In this document: piece by piece, positions 24,724-32,630 of the stretch
Layout: every line of letters starts with the position of its first letter
Position numbering within the stretch: the first letter of the stretch is position 1
Source: Bacteriovoracaceae bacterium
GTDB lineage: Bacteria; Bdellovibrionota; Bacteriovoracia; Bacteriovoracales; Bacteriovoracaceae
Direction of reading: 5' to 3'
Assembly (NCBI GenBank): GCA_947448495.1
Contig: CANFNX010000011.1
Location: 1-35,329, forward strand
DNA length: 35,329 nucleotides
Notes under the pieces: model-generated
Told to the model about the DNA's origin: nothing
The model's input: the letters and a program-made list of their open reading frames with translations, nothing else
The model's database searches: none
Made by a program: the position numbers and the translations under genes

Positions 24724-26814
24724 TTACATATCAATGTTTTTTTTCAATGCCTCAAGAACACCTGCTTTATCTGACTCATCTTCTAGTACAGATATCGCAC
24801 TTCGTAGAGTTTTAATCGCCTTGTCTAATTTATCCTCTAACTCAAAACGACTTTCAACAGAACGTTTTTCTTGAACGGATATTGATTCCATATCAAATTC
24901 CATTGAATCAATTTTCCTTTTTAGTTCAAGAATTTTCAGATCGCGGTGCCTAATCTGTGTTTCAGAATCTGCCTTCAGAAGCTCTAATTTCTGCTCGAGC
25001 TCTCTTTCTCTCATTTGGATTCTTTTTATGTCGATCTTATTTCGCTGAGCAGATTTATCAATTTCGACCTGGAGAATTTTATTTTTCTCTTCGAGAATTA
25101 ATTTCTTCTCATCGTGCAATTTTAACCGATCTCTCAACTCACTAATTTCTTCATTCAATTTTTTTCGGATGATTGTTAATTCAATTTTCTTTTCATCCAA
25201 ATCGGCACGAAGAGTTAAGTTTTGACGGGCCTGTAGAACCTTCTCCTCTTCAAGTTTGACGATTTTTAAGAGTAATTCCTCTCTATCAACCCTCAAATTG
25301 GACAATGTTGCTTGCAACCTCTCCATCTCTGCAGAATAGGCGCCTGAAATTTCTTTTATATCCCTCGCAGAATTCTGAGAGACCTGAAATCGAGACTCTC
25401 TTCCATCTTTTTCTTCTTTGGTTTTCTTTTTTGGCTTCTCTTCTTTTGGAGCCTCATTTTCAACTTCTGAAGAAAAATTAATACTATCCAAATTAAGATC
25501 ATCTGAAACGAGTGGCTTATCGATATCACGATCTTCAGATTTATCATCAGGGACGTTATCCTGAGCATCATCCGATAAATTTAAGCCAAACATTTCGTCA
25601 TCTGAACTTGATACTTCGACCTTGAGACCCACTTGAGAAGCATCTAGATCCATAATCTCATCAATTTCTTTTAATTTTTCTTTCGCAGCTGCCGACAGAT
25701 CGAGATCTTCTTCAGTTCCCAAAGAAACAATATCGTCTGAGAGATTAAGCTCTTCACTATTAGAAAAATCTAGATCTCCACCAATTTCATCAGCGTCATC
25801 AAGATTTAAAACGCTTTCCAGCTCCCTGTCCTCCCCTGCACTTAGGTCAGGAATGTCTTCACTAAAACTTAATTCATCTTCTAATGAGGGAGCTCCAAGC
25901 AAATCATCTTCACCAAGTGTGATCTCTGTTCCGCTCTCCTCATCTAGAGAAAGCTCATCCTCTGTCGTAAAGTCACTGGATTCATCTGATGCATTGACCT
26001 CGTCATCCTCAGTTAACTCAGAGGACAGATCGAGATCCATTCCCTCATCCAATTGTTCACTCTCGGTGAACTCTGGCACCTCAGCTTCATCCGCAAGATC
26101 AAGGACTTCTTGATCACCCAGGTTGAGCTCCAACCCCTCTTCTTCAACAATTTGTGAATCAGCTCCACCCGTGGGGTCAATTTCAAGATCCCCTAAATCA
26201 TCTAGTGAAAGTTCTTGATCTTTGTCACTCATAGAATCTCCCGCAATGGACTGCTCATCGATATCAGTCTTCTTTAAAATATTCGTGCTTTGCCAAGCAG
26301 GTCGTTCGCGTTCCTGCTGATAAACTTCATTAAAAATTTTCTCAATAAACTTATTTTCGGCCATTTTTTTAAGCGCAAGGAGCTTATGCTGATCTTCAAT
26401 TTTTATTGAATTAGTTCCTGCTTGCTCAAGCCTATTGCCCTTCAAGTTCATTTGTTGAGGCCCCATTCCACCAAGCAATTTTTCCAAATCTTGATTGGAG
26501 ATATCCTCCGTAATATAGGCATCCCCGGCCACCGGAGTTGATTGATGAGTTAATTGCTCTTGATGATTAGGTGAGGTTGCAATATAAATTATTTTGGCAT
26601 TGGGCCGTAGATCTCTAATAATTAAAACCATTTCATCCAATTCTTCATCTCCGACGAGAAAGGGGGCAAAGAAATATGCTTCTTGAGAATGAGTAGACTT
26701 TAAATTTGAAAGGTCTTTCTTCGAATTTATATAATTGGCAGATTTTAAAATAGGAATCTTACTCTGAAATTGCTTCAAATTTTGTGTAGGCACAATGATG
26801 AGATAGTACGCCAT
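24724..26814 (-). CDS. Pseudo-receiver / acidic repeat / coiled-coil protein (FrzS/AglZ-like plan)
   Basis: 696 aa, not directly recognised. Residues 1-115 look like a receiver domain (MAYYLIIVPT, AYFFAPFLVG, KIIYIATSPN, AGDAYITEDISNQDLEKLL) but lack the phospho-Asp and the lysine. A linker (115-195) leads to a very acidic, low-complexity region (195-455) built of short 'L-x-L-x-D/E' units. A basic spacer (KPKKKTKEEKD, 460-470) precedes a long continuous coiled coil (about 490-690). The order pseudo-receiver then long coiled coil is that of FrzS and AglZ, polarity/motility proteins of Myxococcus. No orthology is claimed. ATG 26814 has AAGGA six bases upstream. It is co-transcribed with the GGDEF gene and divergent from the L,D-transpeptidase. 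Confidence 0.6.
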   Translation of the reverse strand: MAYYLIIVPTQNLKQFQSKIPILKSANYINSKKDLSNLKSTHSQEAYFFAPFLVGDEELDEMVLIIRDLRPNAKIIYIATSPNHQEQLTHQSTPVAGDAYITEDISNQDLEKLLGGMGPQQMNLKGNRLEQAGTNSIKIEDQHKLLALKKMAENKFIEKIFNEVYQQERERPAWQSTNILKKTDIDEQSIAGDSMSDKDQELSLDDLGDLEIDPTGGADSQIVEEEGLELNLGDQEVLDLADEAEVPEFTESEQLDEGMDLDLSSELTEDDEVNASDESSDFTTEDELSLDEESGTEITLGEDDLLGAPSLEDELSFSEDIPDLSAGEDRELESVLNLDDADEIGGDLDFSNSEELNLSDDIVSLGTEEDLDLSAAAKEKLKEIDEIMDLDASQVGLKVEVSSSDDEMFGLNLSDDAQDNVPDDKSEDRDIDKPLVSDDLNLDSINFSSEVENEAPKEEKPKKKTKEEKDGRESRFQVSQNSARDIKEISGAYSAEMERLQATLSNLRVDREELLLKIVKLEEEKVLQARQNLTLRADLDEKKIELTIIRKKLNEEISELRDRLKLHDEKKLILEEKNKILQVEIDKSAQRNKIDIKRIQMRERELEQKLELLKADSETQIRHRDLKILELKRKIDSMEFDMESISVQEKRSVESRFELEDKLDKAIKTLRSAISVLEDESDKAGVLEALKKNIDM

Positions 26815-26957
26815 GTGGATTCCTTATAAATAATGATAACTTAGGATGGAATTAATGGCAGTTCCGGCAAAGATTGCTAGGCGAAGTTTTCGAGGGAATT
26901 CTTGCTTGATCTTGCTCACCATAATACAATTAAAAAGCTAAATGTGAGGGAGGCTTC
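26815..26957. promoter_or_regulatory. Divergent intergenic region between pseudo-receiver gene and L,D-transpeptidase
   Basis: 143 bases, the only sizeable divergent spacer in this area. It has a good plus-strand promoter (listed separately) and, towards the minus gene, AT-rich TTATAAATAATGATAA (26824-26839), which could carry a weak promoter. A 28-codon open frame at 26855-26941 covers the plus promoter and is not taken as a gene. Confidence 0.4.
26902..26930 (+). promoter_or_regulatory. Sigma70-type promoter for the L,D-transpeptidase operon
   Basis: TTGCTT (26902-26907), a 17-base spacer, then TACAAT (26925-26930): four of six and five of six consensus positions with ideal spacing. Transcription would start near 26937, about 20 bases before the TTG start codon at 26958. 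A ribosome site GGGAGG lies in between. Confidence 0.65.
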
Positions 26958-27932
26958 TTGAGAAAAGTAATTCAACTTGCTTTATATTTGACTTTTTCAA
27001 TCGGACAAGTTTGGTCGTCGGATTTTTTACCATATAATATTCTTATGATGGATGGAAAATATGCCCACCATGTGATTCTCGTTGAAAAAGCAACTCATAA
27101 ACTACACCTTTATGAAAACAGCTCGACTCTCCCTACCCTCGTTAAAACCTACAGCACCGCCACTGGTAAATTTAAAGGTGATAAAGCTCAGAATGGTGAT
27201 CATAAAACCCCTGAGGGAATTTACACTATTTACGAATTTTTATCGGATGCTGAGTTACACCGAAGACATGGTAAGTATGCTGACATTTATGGTAGTGGCG
27301 CTTTCCCTATGGACTATCCGAATTTTATGGATTTAAGAGAAGGTAAAACTGGCGGTGGTATTTGGTTACATTCCACTGATGATGATTCTAGAATTTCAAA
27401 AGGTTTAGATTCTAAAGGCTGCGTTGTACTACAGAACGATGACCTCAAAGATATTTCCCAGTATATAGAACTAGAGCACACTCCCATTATTGTCGTTCAG
27501 GATGTGTTGTACTTATCCAAATCTACCTGGGAAAGAAATCGTAAAGAAATAAATGACACGGTAACGAAGTGGGCCAAGGCATGGCAGGACAAAGACTTCG
27601 AAAACTACATTTCAAATTACGACTCCGTGAACTTCTTCGATAAAAGCAAAGGGAGCTATCAATCCTATAAAAACTATAAAAAGGCTGTCTTCTCCCGGCC
27701 GGATTCTCCGATAATAAAGCTAGACTTTGTTTCCATCATGGTAAACTTAGAATATGCTGTCGTCCATCTTCAGCAAGATTACAAATCCTCCATTATCAAT
27801 GATATTGGGAAGAAAACCTTATACTTGAAAAAAGATGCTAACTACGACTGGAAAATTGTTGGGGAACAGTGGTCAAAAACAAATTCTTCACAGGAAGGAT
27901 TCAAACCATCAAATCGTTTTTTTAAAAAATAA
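26958..27932 (+). CDS. Secreted L,D-transpeptidase (YkuD) with NTF2-like C-terminal domain
   Basis: 324 aa with a signal peptide (VIQLALYLTFSIGQVWS, cleaved near residue 20). The YkuD domain (about 36-180) has HHVILVEKATHKLHLYE, TPEGIYTIYEF, the His motif GIWLHSTDDDSR (134-145; H138) and the catalytic Cys in SKGCVVLQNDD (C155). Residues about 195-310 form a cone-like fold of the NTF2/SnoaL type (VTKWAKAWQDKDFENYI, YDWKIVGEQW), common after YkuD in envelope enzymes. It forms or exchanges L,D cross-links in periplasmic peptidoglycan. The start is TTG at 26958, with GGGAGG four bases upstream; no ATG precedes the signal peptide. It is followed after two bases by the membrane protein and then the bactofilin. 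Confidence 0.9.
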   Translation: MRKVIQLALYLTFSIGQVWSSDFLPYNILMMDGKYAHHVILVEKATHKLHLYENSSTLPTLVKTYSTATGKFKGDKAQNGDHKTPEGIYTIYEFLSDAELHRRHGKYADIYGSGAFPMDYPNFMDLREGKTGGGIWLHSTDDDSRISKGLDSKGCVVLQNDDLKDISQYIELEHTPIIVVQDVLYLSKSTWERNRKEINDTVTKWAKAWQDKDFENYISNYDSVNFFDKSKGSYQSYKNYKKAVFSRPDSPIIKLDFVSIMVNLEYAVVHLQQDYKSSIINDIGKKTLYLKKDANYDWKIVGEQWSKTNSSQEGFKPSNRFFKK

Positions 27933-27934
27933 AT

Positions 27935-28678
27935 ATGAAAGAAGCAATTCAAAACTTAAGTAAGGAAATATCGATTGTTATATACGATGCTCCACTTCCT
28001 CCACGCTATTTAAGATTTTCAAAAAAACTTCTTCGATTTTTATTTATAGTATTACCTGTAGGAATTGGACTTATTTTATTTGTGTCCATTTTTTTCGGTT
28101 TTTCTTCGAAAGTTAAAGAAGCTCCAAAATCAAGCTTCTCCTCAATTGTGACAAGTAATGATTCTAAAATATCTGATCTGGAATCTGATCTGAATGCATT
28201 GAAATTAAGTAATCAACAACTCCAGATCAAACTCTCAACAGTTAACTCAAGTGACTCAAATCAGGATGACCTGTATTTGATGAACATAAAAAGACCTTAT
28301 GGTATGCAAAATTTGGTTGCTCAAAACAAAGTCACTCTTGATCAATTTGAATTTGTACCTTCTCAGGATAAGATTAATTTGAAATTTCAAATTATCAGCA
28401 CGACTCCTGAAAACAGAGTAGCCGGTCACATTTTAGTCTTTATGATTTCCAAGATGGGAATCCTTGCCTATCCTGCTGAAGCAAATCAATCCATGTCAGT
28501 TGGTATCAAATATGCCCAAGGTGAGCCTTTTGCTGTATCACGACTGAGACCAACGAATGCTGAGTTTTCTTATAGACCCAACACGGATACAATAAAATTC
28601 TTTATCTATATTTTCTCAAGAGAGGGTGACCTTCTCAGCGTCAAAGAAACTGAAGAGTATAAGCTTTTGGAGAAATAA
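27935..28678 (+). CDS. Single-pass membrane protein between L,D-transpeptidase and bactofilin
   Basis: 247 aa, not recognised. A cytoplasmic N-terminus of about 30 residues (ISIVIYDAPLPPRYLRFSKK, basic near the membrane) leads to one membrane helix (LLRFLFIVLPVGIGLILFVSIFFGF, about 32-56). A short coiled coil follows (KISDLESDLNALKLSNQQLQ, about 78-98), then a beta-rich periplasmic domain (about 125-245; INLKFQIIST, GHILVFMISKMGILAYP, TIKFFIYIFSREGDLL). The topology suits a linker between a cytoplasmic bactofilin polymer and the periplasmic wall. Two bases after the ldt stop and three bases before the bactofilin start. Function inferred from position only. Confidence 0.55.
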   Translation: MKEAIQNLSKEISIVIYDAPLPPRYLRFSKKLLRFLFIVLPVGIGLILFVSIFFGFSSKVKEAPKSSFSSIVTSNDSKISDLESDLNALKLSNQQLQIKLSTVNSSDSNQDDLYLMNIKRPYGMQNLVAQNKVTLDQFEFVPSQDKINLKFQIISTTPENRVAGHILVFMISKMGILAYPAEANQSMSVGIKYAQGEPFAVSRLRPTNAEFSYRPNTDTIKFFIYIFSREGDLLSVKETEEYKLLEK

Positions 28679-28681
28679 TCT

Positions 28682-29035
28682 ATGAATGATCAAGATTTTA
28701 AAAAATTTAACTATAATGTATTAGGATCTAAATCATTTATTAACGGAACAATCGTTATCAGTGGTGACAGCATTATCAATTCACATATTGATGGAAATTT
28801 GGAAGTGAGAGATGCAGGAAAACTTGTCTTAGAAAGAGGCAGCTTTATTAAAGGGAAAATCAAGGCCATTGACCTCGAAATTTTTGGAGAAGTCGTTGGC
28901 GAAATTGAATGCTCTGGACTTGTATCGATACGATCAAGCGCGAAAGTCATAGGCTCAATAAAATCTTCTAAACTGGTGATTTATCCAGGGGCCATGGTTG
29001 AAATGAGTGCTAACTCTCAAGAAAGCAATCTATAA
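28682..29035 (+). CDS. Bactofilin (polymer-forming cytoskeletal protein)
   Basis: 117 aa. It has the short turn-repeat beta-helix of the bactofilin fold: SKSFINGTIVISGDSIINSHIDGNLEVRDAGKLVLERGSFIKGKI and onward 'G-x-v-x-G-x-I-x-x-x-x' units, ended by a short tail. Bactofilins polymerise without nucleotide on the membrane and often localise cell-wall or polarity enzymes. Adjacent L,D-transpeptidase and linker genes on one transcript suggest this one directs wall remodelling. There is no membrane segment. The 3' end overlaps the convergent M16 gene by six bases, leaving no room for a terminator. Confidence 0.9.
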   Translation: MNDQDFKKFNYNVLGSKSFINGTIVISGDSIINSHIDGNLEVRDAGKLVLERGSFIKGKIKAIDLEIFGEVVGEIECSGLVSIRSSAKVIGSIKSSKLVIYPGAMVEMSANSQESNL

Positions 29036-30382
29036 AAAGTCAGTAAACTTTAAAATTTTTACCGGTCGTATTCTTGAAAGACTTTTCTCTAAGGCTTTAT
29101 CTCCTACGACAACAATCGTAAGTCTGTCCCAGTTAAAAGCCTCTAAACTCGATTTCGCAAGTGCATCCATGGTCAACGAAGAGATCGTTGAGGGAAAGCT
29201 TACAAGTTCATTTAAATTTCTTCCCTGATGATCGTAGATCATAATCTGAGAAAGAAAGGCTTCACTTTCTTCAAAGCCAAAAGCAAATCCACCGATTTGG
29301 TGGGACTGTTGATGTTTAAATTCTTCTGCAGAGAATTTTTTAGAACTCATGTCTTGAAAGACATCTCTCACAACTGAGATTGCTTCTGCCGCCGTCTCAT
29401 TCTTGGAAAAAGTCATAATACCTGCACGTCCATAATCTCTTTGCATAGAAACATAAGCACCTGCAGAATAGGTAATTCCTCTTTTCACTCTTAATTCTTG
29501 AACCAGCTTAGAAGTAAATCCTCCGCCCAAAAATCCTGCGAGAAAAAGATAGTTATCATATTTCCCCTTCACTTCACTTTCAGTTAAGTAGCGACCAATT
29601 CTAATTTGAGCTTGATTCGCACCAGATACAGGAACAAGATAAATAGCCGATTGCTGTACCGGTTTCTTAAGTTCAACTCGCTGTACATTCGCATGACTCG
29701 ACCAAGGACATTTTTTGAGAATGATGTCTTTCATCTTTAATGCACTCGATGGCCCCGAGAGATAAAGAACCTTTTTCGCTTGGTTCATTCTAGTAAGTCT
29801 TTCTTTCAAGATAGAAGAATTCAACTTGTCGAAGTTAGAGAGATTCCCTTCAGCAGGTAATGAGAAAGGAGTGTCTTGAAGAGAGACTTGTCGAAATATC
29901 CGATCTGCTAAAGCAGCATGAGAAGTCACTAAATTTTTAAGGTGACTTTTCGATCGACTAACATATGAATTTAGTTCTTTTTCTGGATACTGAGCATCTT
30001 TAAAAAGCTCACAGACCTTTGTCACGACGGGGTCGAGGTCCTTCGTTAGCCCTTGAATACTGTAAGTCGAATACTCGTGATTCACATTTGTTTTAACTTT
30101 CGTTCCATAAAAATCAAAGAACGCCGAAATTTCTCTTTGATTTTCTTTTTTTGATCCAGACGAAAGTTGGTCAAAGGTCGCTTGAGTTAGGCCAGGAAAA
30201 GGATCTGACAAAGCACCATCTTGAAAATAAAACATGGCAGAGTAACGTGGAAACTTGTTATCTTCAATCCATACAACTTCTAAATCACCCCATTCTTTTC
30301 TCTCAACTAAATCCAAAAATGATGAGGCATAGACGTTAACAGATTGAATCAAAAAGATGCAGAATATAATTATTTTTTTCAT
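29030..30382 (-). CDS. M16-family peptidase subunit lacking the zinc motif
   Basis: 450 aa with a signal peptide (KKIIIFCIFLIQSVNVYAS). The fold resembles M16 (pitrilysin/processing peptidase-like): SAMFYFQDGALSDPFPGLT at the position of the zinc helix, and a later FLGGGFTSKLVQELRVKRGITYSAGAY that is the usual 'GGG-x-x-S-x-L-x-x-x-l-R-x-x-x-g-l-a-Y' segment. HxxEH is absent, so it is expected to be the non-catalytic half of a heterodimer, as in PqqL/ymfF-type pairs. I choose ATG 30382; GTG 30394 overlaps the upstream stop but adds four residues before the signal peptide. Downstream of the catalytic partner. Confidence 0.85.
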   Translation of the reverse strand: MKKIIIFCIFLIQSVNVYASSFLDLVERKEWGDLEVVWIEDNKFPRYSAMFYFQDGALSDPFPGLTQATFDQLSSGSKKENQREISAFFDFYGTKVKTNVNHEYSTYSIQGLTKDLDPVVTKVCELFKDAQYPEKELNSYVSRSKSHLKNLVTSHAALADRIFRQVSLQDTPFSLPAEGNLSNFDKLNSSILKERLTRMNQAKKVLYLSGPSSALKMKDIILKKCPWSSHANVQRVELKKPVQQSAIYLVPVSGANQAQIRIGRYLTESEVKGKYDNYLFLAGFLGGGFTSKLVQELRVKRGITYSAGAYVSMQRDYGRAGIMTFSKNETAAEAISVVRDVFQDMSSKKFSAEEFKHQQSHQIGGFAFGFEESEAFLSQIMIYDHQGRNLNELVSFPSTISSLTMDALAKSSLEAFNWDRLTIVVVGDKALEKSLSRIRPVKILKFTDFL

Positions 30383-30390
30383 GTTTTCTC

Positions 30391-31737
30391 TCACTTATTC
30401 TCATTCCAAACAGTAACAAAGACTGTTGGTTTGCTGATTAACTCCAGACAAGAATTTTTGACATCATCAAGGGTTACACTTTCATAAAGATCCAATTCTT
30501 CCTTATAAAACTTCCAATCACCAAAGATAGAATGTCGCTCACCTAAAAACGAGGCAAGACCTGCGTTTGTATCAAGCCCACTGTATAAACTAGAAAGATA
30601 GTTGTTTTTGACCTTTTGTAAGTTTGTGGGAGTGATATCCCTTTCACAGAAGCTCTGCATTGATTTTTTTAAACTTTCTCGAAACTCTTTGAGCTTAACC
30701 CCTTTTACAAGTTCCCCTCCAATAAAAAAGAATCCTGATTTCTCTAATGATTGGTGAGCAGCATAAATGGAGGTTGAAATAGGCTTATCAACTAATACAT
30801 ATTGATTTACGAGTGAAGAGCTTTTTCCGGAACCAATAATAGAAGCAAGAATATCCAGCGCATATCCCTTTGGATGACCGGCTTTATAGGTGGGATAGGC
30901 AAACATAAAAAGCGGACTCGGGGATTCTCCTTTCTTGGCAACAATCAAATCTTTTTTTATTTTTGGTTCGAACATTTCATCCGTTAATGAAGCATGCGCC
31001 CCCTCCACTGTCGGTGAAGATGGAATTTTTCCAAATTTTTCTTCTATAATATTTTTCGCTTTCTCTAGGTCAAAGTCACCCACGAGAATGAGAATCGCAT
31101 TATTTGGGGCATAATATTTCTTAAAATAAGTAAAGATCTGATCTCGAGAAACTGATTTTAAATCCGAAATATCTCCAATCACAGATCGACCATAGGGAGT
31201 GCCAGAGTATAGCTCTTGCATAAGCTCAAGATAAAGTTGGCCGCGTGGCGAATTCTCATAACGCATTTTTCTCTCTTCAAGCACAACTTGTCGCTCTTTT
31301 GAGAAATCGTCTGGGTCTAAAAGTAAATTTTCCATTCGATCGGCTTCAATATCTAAAATTTTTTCTAGCTCGCTTGAAGGCAAATTTTCATAGTAAACAG
31401 TTTGATCATTTGTTGTGTATGCGTTTGTCGACCCACCACTTCCTTCAATAATAAAATCAATCGTGTTTTTTCCGTATTTTTTGGCGCCTTTGAACATCAT
31501 ATGCTCTAGGAAATGGCTTGCTCCAGTAATTCCAGGGACCTCATTTTTCCCCCCCACTTTATAAAACGTTTGCACCGAAAAAATGGGAAGCTTATGATTT
31601 GGAACCATCAGCACGGTTAATCCATTACTAAGCTTAAGCTCCTTTACATCTAGCTTTATACTTCCAGACAAAGTTTTAGGAGACTTCACTGAAGCACATC
31701 CAAAAAGCAGAGCGAAAAGCATAAAATAAAATTTCAT
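30391..31737 (-). CDS. Catalytic M16-family zinc peptidase, lipoprotein
   Basis: 448 aa. A lipoprotein signal ends in LLFGC (Cys14), giving an acylated N-terminus. The zinc motif HFLEH (75-79) sits in GASHFLEHMMFKG, and a distal acidic residue (154/155 in VVLEERK) completes the site. YENLPSSELEKILDIEADRM and, in the second half, FFIGGELVKG fit M16 in the processing peptidase class. It most likely works with the downstream inactive partner to degrade periplasmic or prey-derived peptides. ATG 31737 with GAGGA seven bases upstream is the start; the longer frame runs into the divergent gene. The divergent MBL gene begins 13 bases away. Confidence 0.9.
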   Translation of the reverse strand: MKFYFMLFALLFGCASVKSPKTLSGSIKLDVKELKLSNGLTVLMVPNHKLPIFSVQTFYKVGGKNEVPGITGASHFLEHMMFKGAKKYGKNTIDFIIEGSGGSTNAYTTNDQTVYYENLPSSELEKILDIEADRMENLLLDPDDFSKERQVVLEERKMRYENSPRGQLYLELMQELYSGTPYGRSVIGDISDLKSVSRDQIFTYFKKYYAPNNAILILVGDFDLEKAKNIIEEKFGKIPSSPTVEGAHASLTDEMFEPKIKKDLIVAKKGESPSPLFMFAYPTYKAGHPKGYALDILASIIGSGKSSSLVNQYVLVDKPISTSIYAAHQSLEKSGFFFIGGELVKGVKLKEFRESLKKSMQSFCERDITPTNLQKVKNNYLSSLYSGLDTNAGLASFLGERHSIFGDWKFYKEELDLYESVTLDDVKNSCLELISKPTVFVTVWNENK

Positions 31738-31750
31738 AGTAATATCCTCG

Positions 31751-32563
31751 ATGATGAACAAGATCACGATTTTGGGTTCCGGTACTAGTACAGGTGTACC
31801 TATTTTAGGTTGTAAGTGTGGAATTTGCCAGTCAAAGGATCCTAGGAATAATCGTCTCAGGTCCTCAGCACTGCTAGAGCTTACATCTAAGAAAAATATT
31901 TTGATTGATGCGTCTCCTGACCTTAGGGCTCAACTACTGAGGGCCCGAACAGATTCACTCAATGGAGTCATCATAACCCATGATCACGCAGACCATACTC
32001 ATGGTATAGATGATCTTAGGGCCTTTAGCTTTGAAAGAACCTCAGAGATTCCCGTCTACACCGATCCTCATTGTATGAATTCTCTTACCATGAAATTTCC
32101 TTATATCTTCCAGCGCGAAAAAATTTTTGCTCAAAGACCAATTCTGGGAGGTGGAATTCCTCATCTTGAACTCCACCCTATTCTTCCGGGCTTAAATGTT
32201 GTTTGCGATGAAGAGTTTCATTTTTTTTCTCTCCCTCATGGTTATGGGAGCACATTGAGTTTTATTCACCGTCGACTTGGTTATATTATCGACTGCGTCG
32301 AAATCTCTCAGGAAGCACTTGATTTTTTTTCTAACGCTAAGCTCGAGATATTGGTTATCGATTGTTTACGTTATGATCCCCATCAAACTCATCTCCATTT
32401 CGATAAAACTTTACGCTATATAGAAATGATTTCCCCTAGGCTGGCCATCTTAACCCATATGGGTCACGAGATTGATTATCTCGACATAATTAATCAGCTT
32501 AAACGGCGAGGCATCAAAAATGTTATTCCAGCGATTGATGGACAGAGCTTCCTCTATTCTTAG
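31751..32563 (+). CDS. PhnP-like metallo-beta-lactamase-fold hydrolase
   Basis: 270 aa, no signal peptide. The N-terminal strand KITILGSGTSTGVP is followed by a cysteine cluster GCKCGIC (20-26), as in PhnP-type proteins (extra zinc site), then the metal motif THDHADH (76-82). Later D and H ligands lie in LPHGYG, GYIIDCVE and LTHMGHEIDY. PhnP hydrolyses cyclic phosphodiesters (C-P lyase pathway), and relatives act as general phosphodiesterases; the substrate here is unknown and no phn gene is near. There are two tandem ATGs at 31751 and 31754. Almost no room exists for its own promoter upstream, because the M16 gene diverges from 31737. Confidence 0.85.
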   Translation: MMNKITILGSGTSTGVPILGCKCGICQSKDPRNNRLRSSALLELTSKKNILIDASPDLRAQLLRARTDSLNGVIITHDHADHTHGIDDLRAFSFERTSEIPVYTDPHCMNSLTMKFPYIFQREKIFAQRPILGGGIPHLELHPILPGLNVVCDEEFHFFSLPHGYGSTLSFIHRRLGYIIDCVEISQEALDFFSNAKLEILVIDCLRYDPHQTHLHFDKTLRYIEMISPRLAILTHMGHEIDYLDIINQLKRRGIKNVIPAIDGQSFLYS

Positions 32564-32630
32564 AGCCAAAAAACGAGTAAGATAGCTTCACTTTAATGAT
32601 TTGTTTAATTGCTCGATCAGGAGACCTGAA

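Noticed and set aside
25853-26113. Ser-rich 86-aa ORF on the plus strand
   Set aside because: Exact antisense image of the acidic repeat region; the serines come from the opposite-strand Asp/Glu/Leu codons.
26855-26941. 28-codon plus-strand ORF starting M-A-V-P-A-K, with GGA upstream
   Set aside because: Contains the L,D-transpeptidase promoter, has no recognisable fold and resembles L32 only in its first four residues.
31738-31767. Longer N-terminus of the catalytic M16 gene
   Set aside because: It would overlap the divergent MBL gene and precede the lipoprotein signal; ATG 31737 has a better ribosome site.
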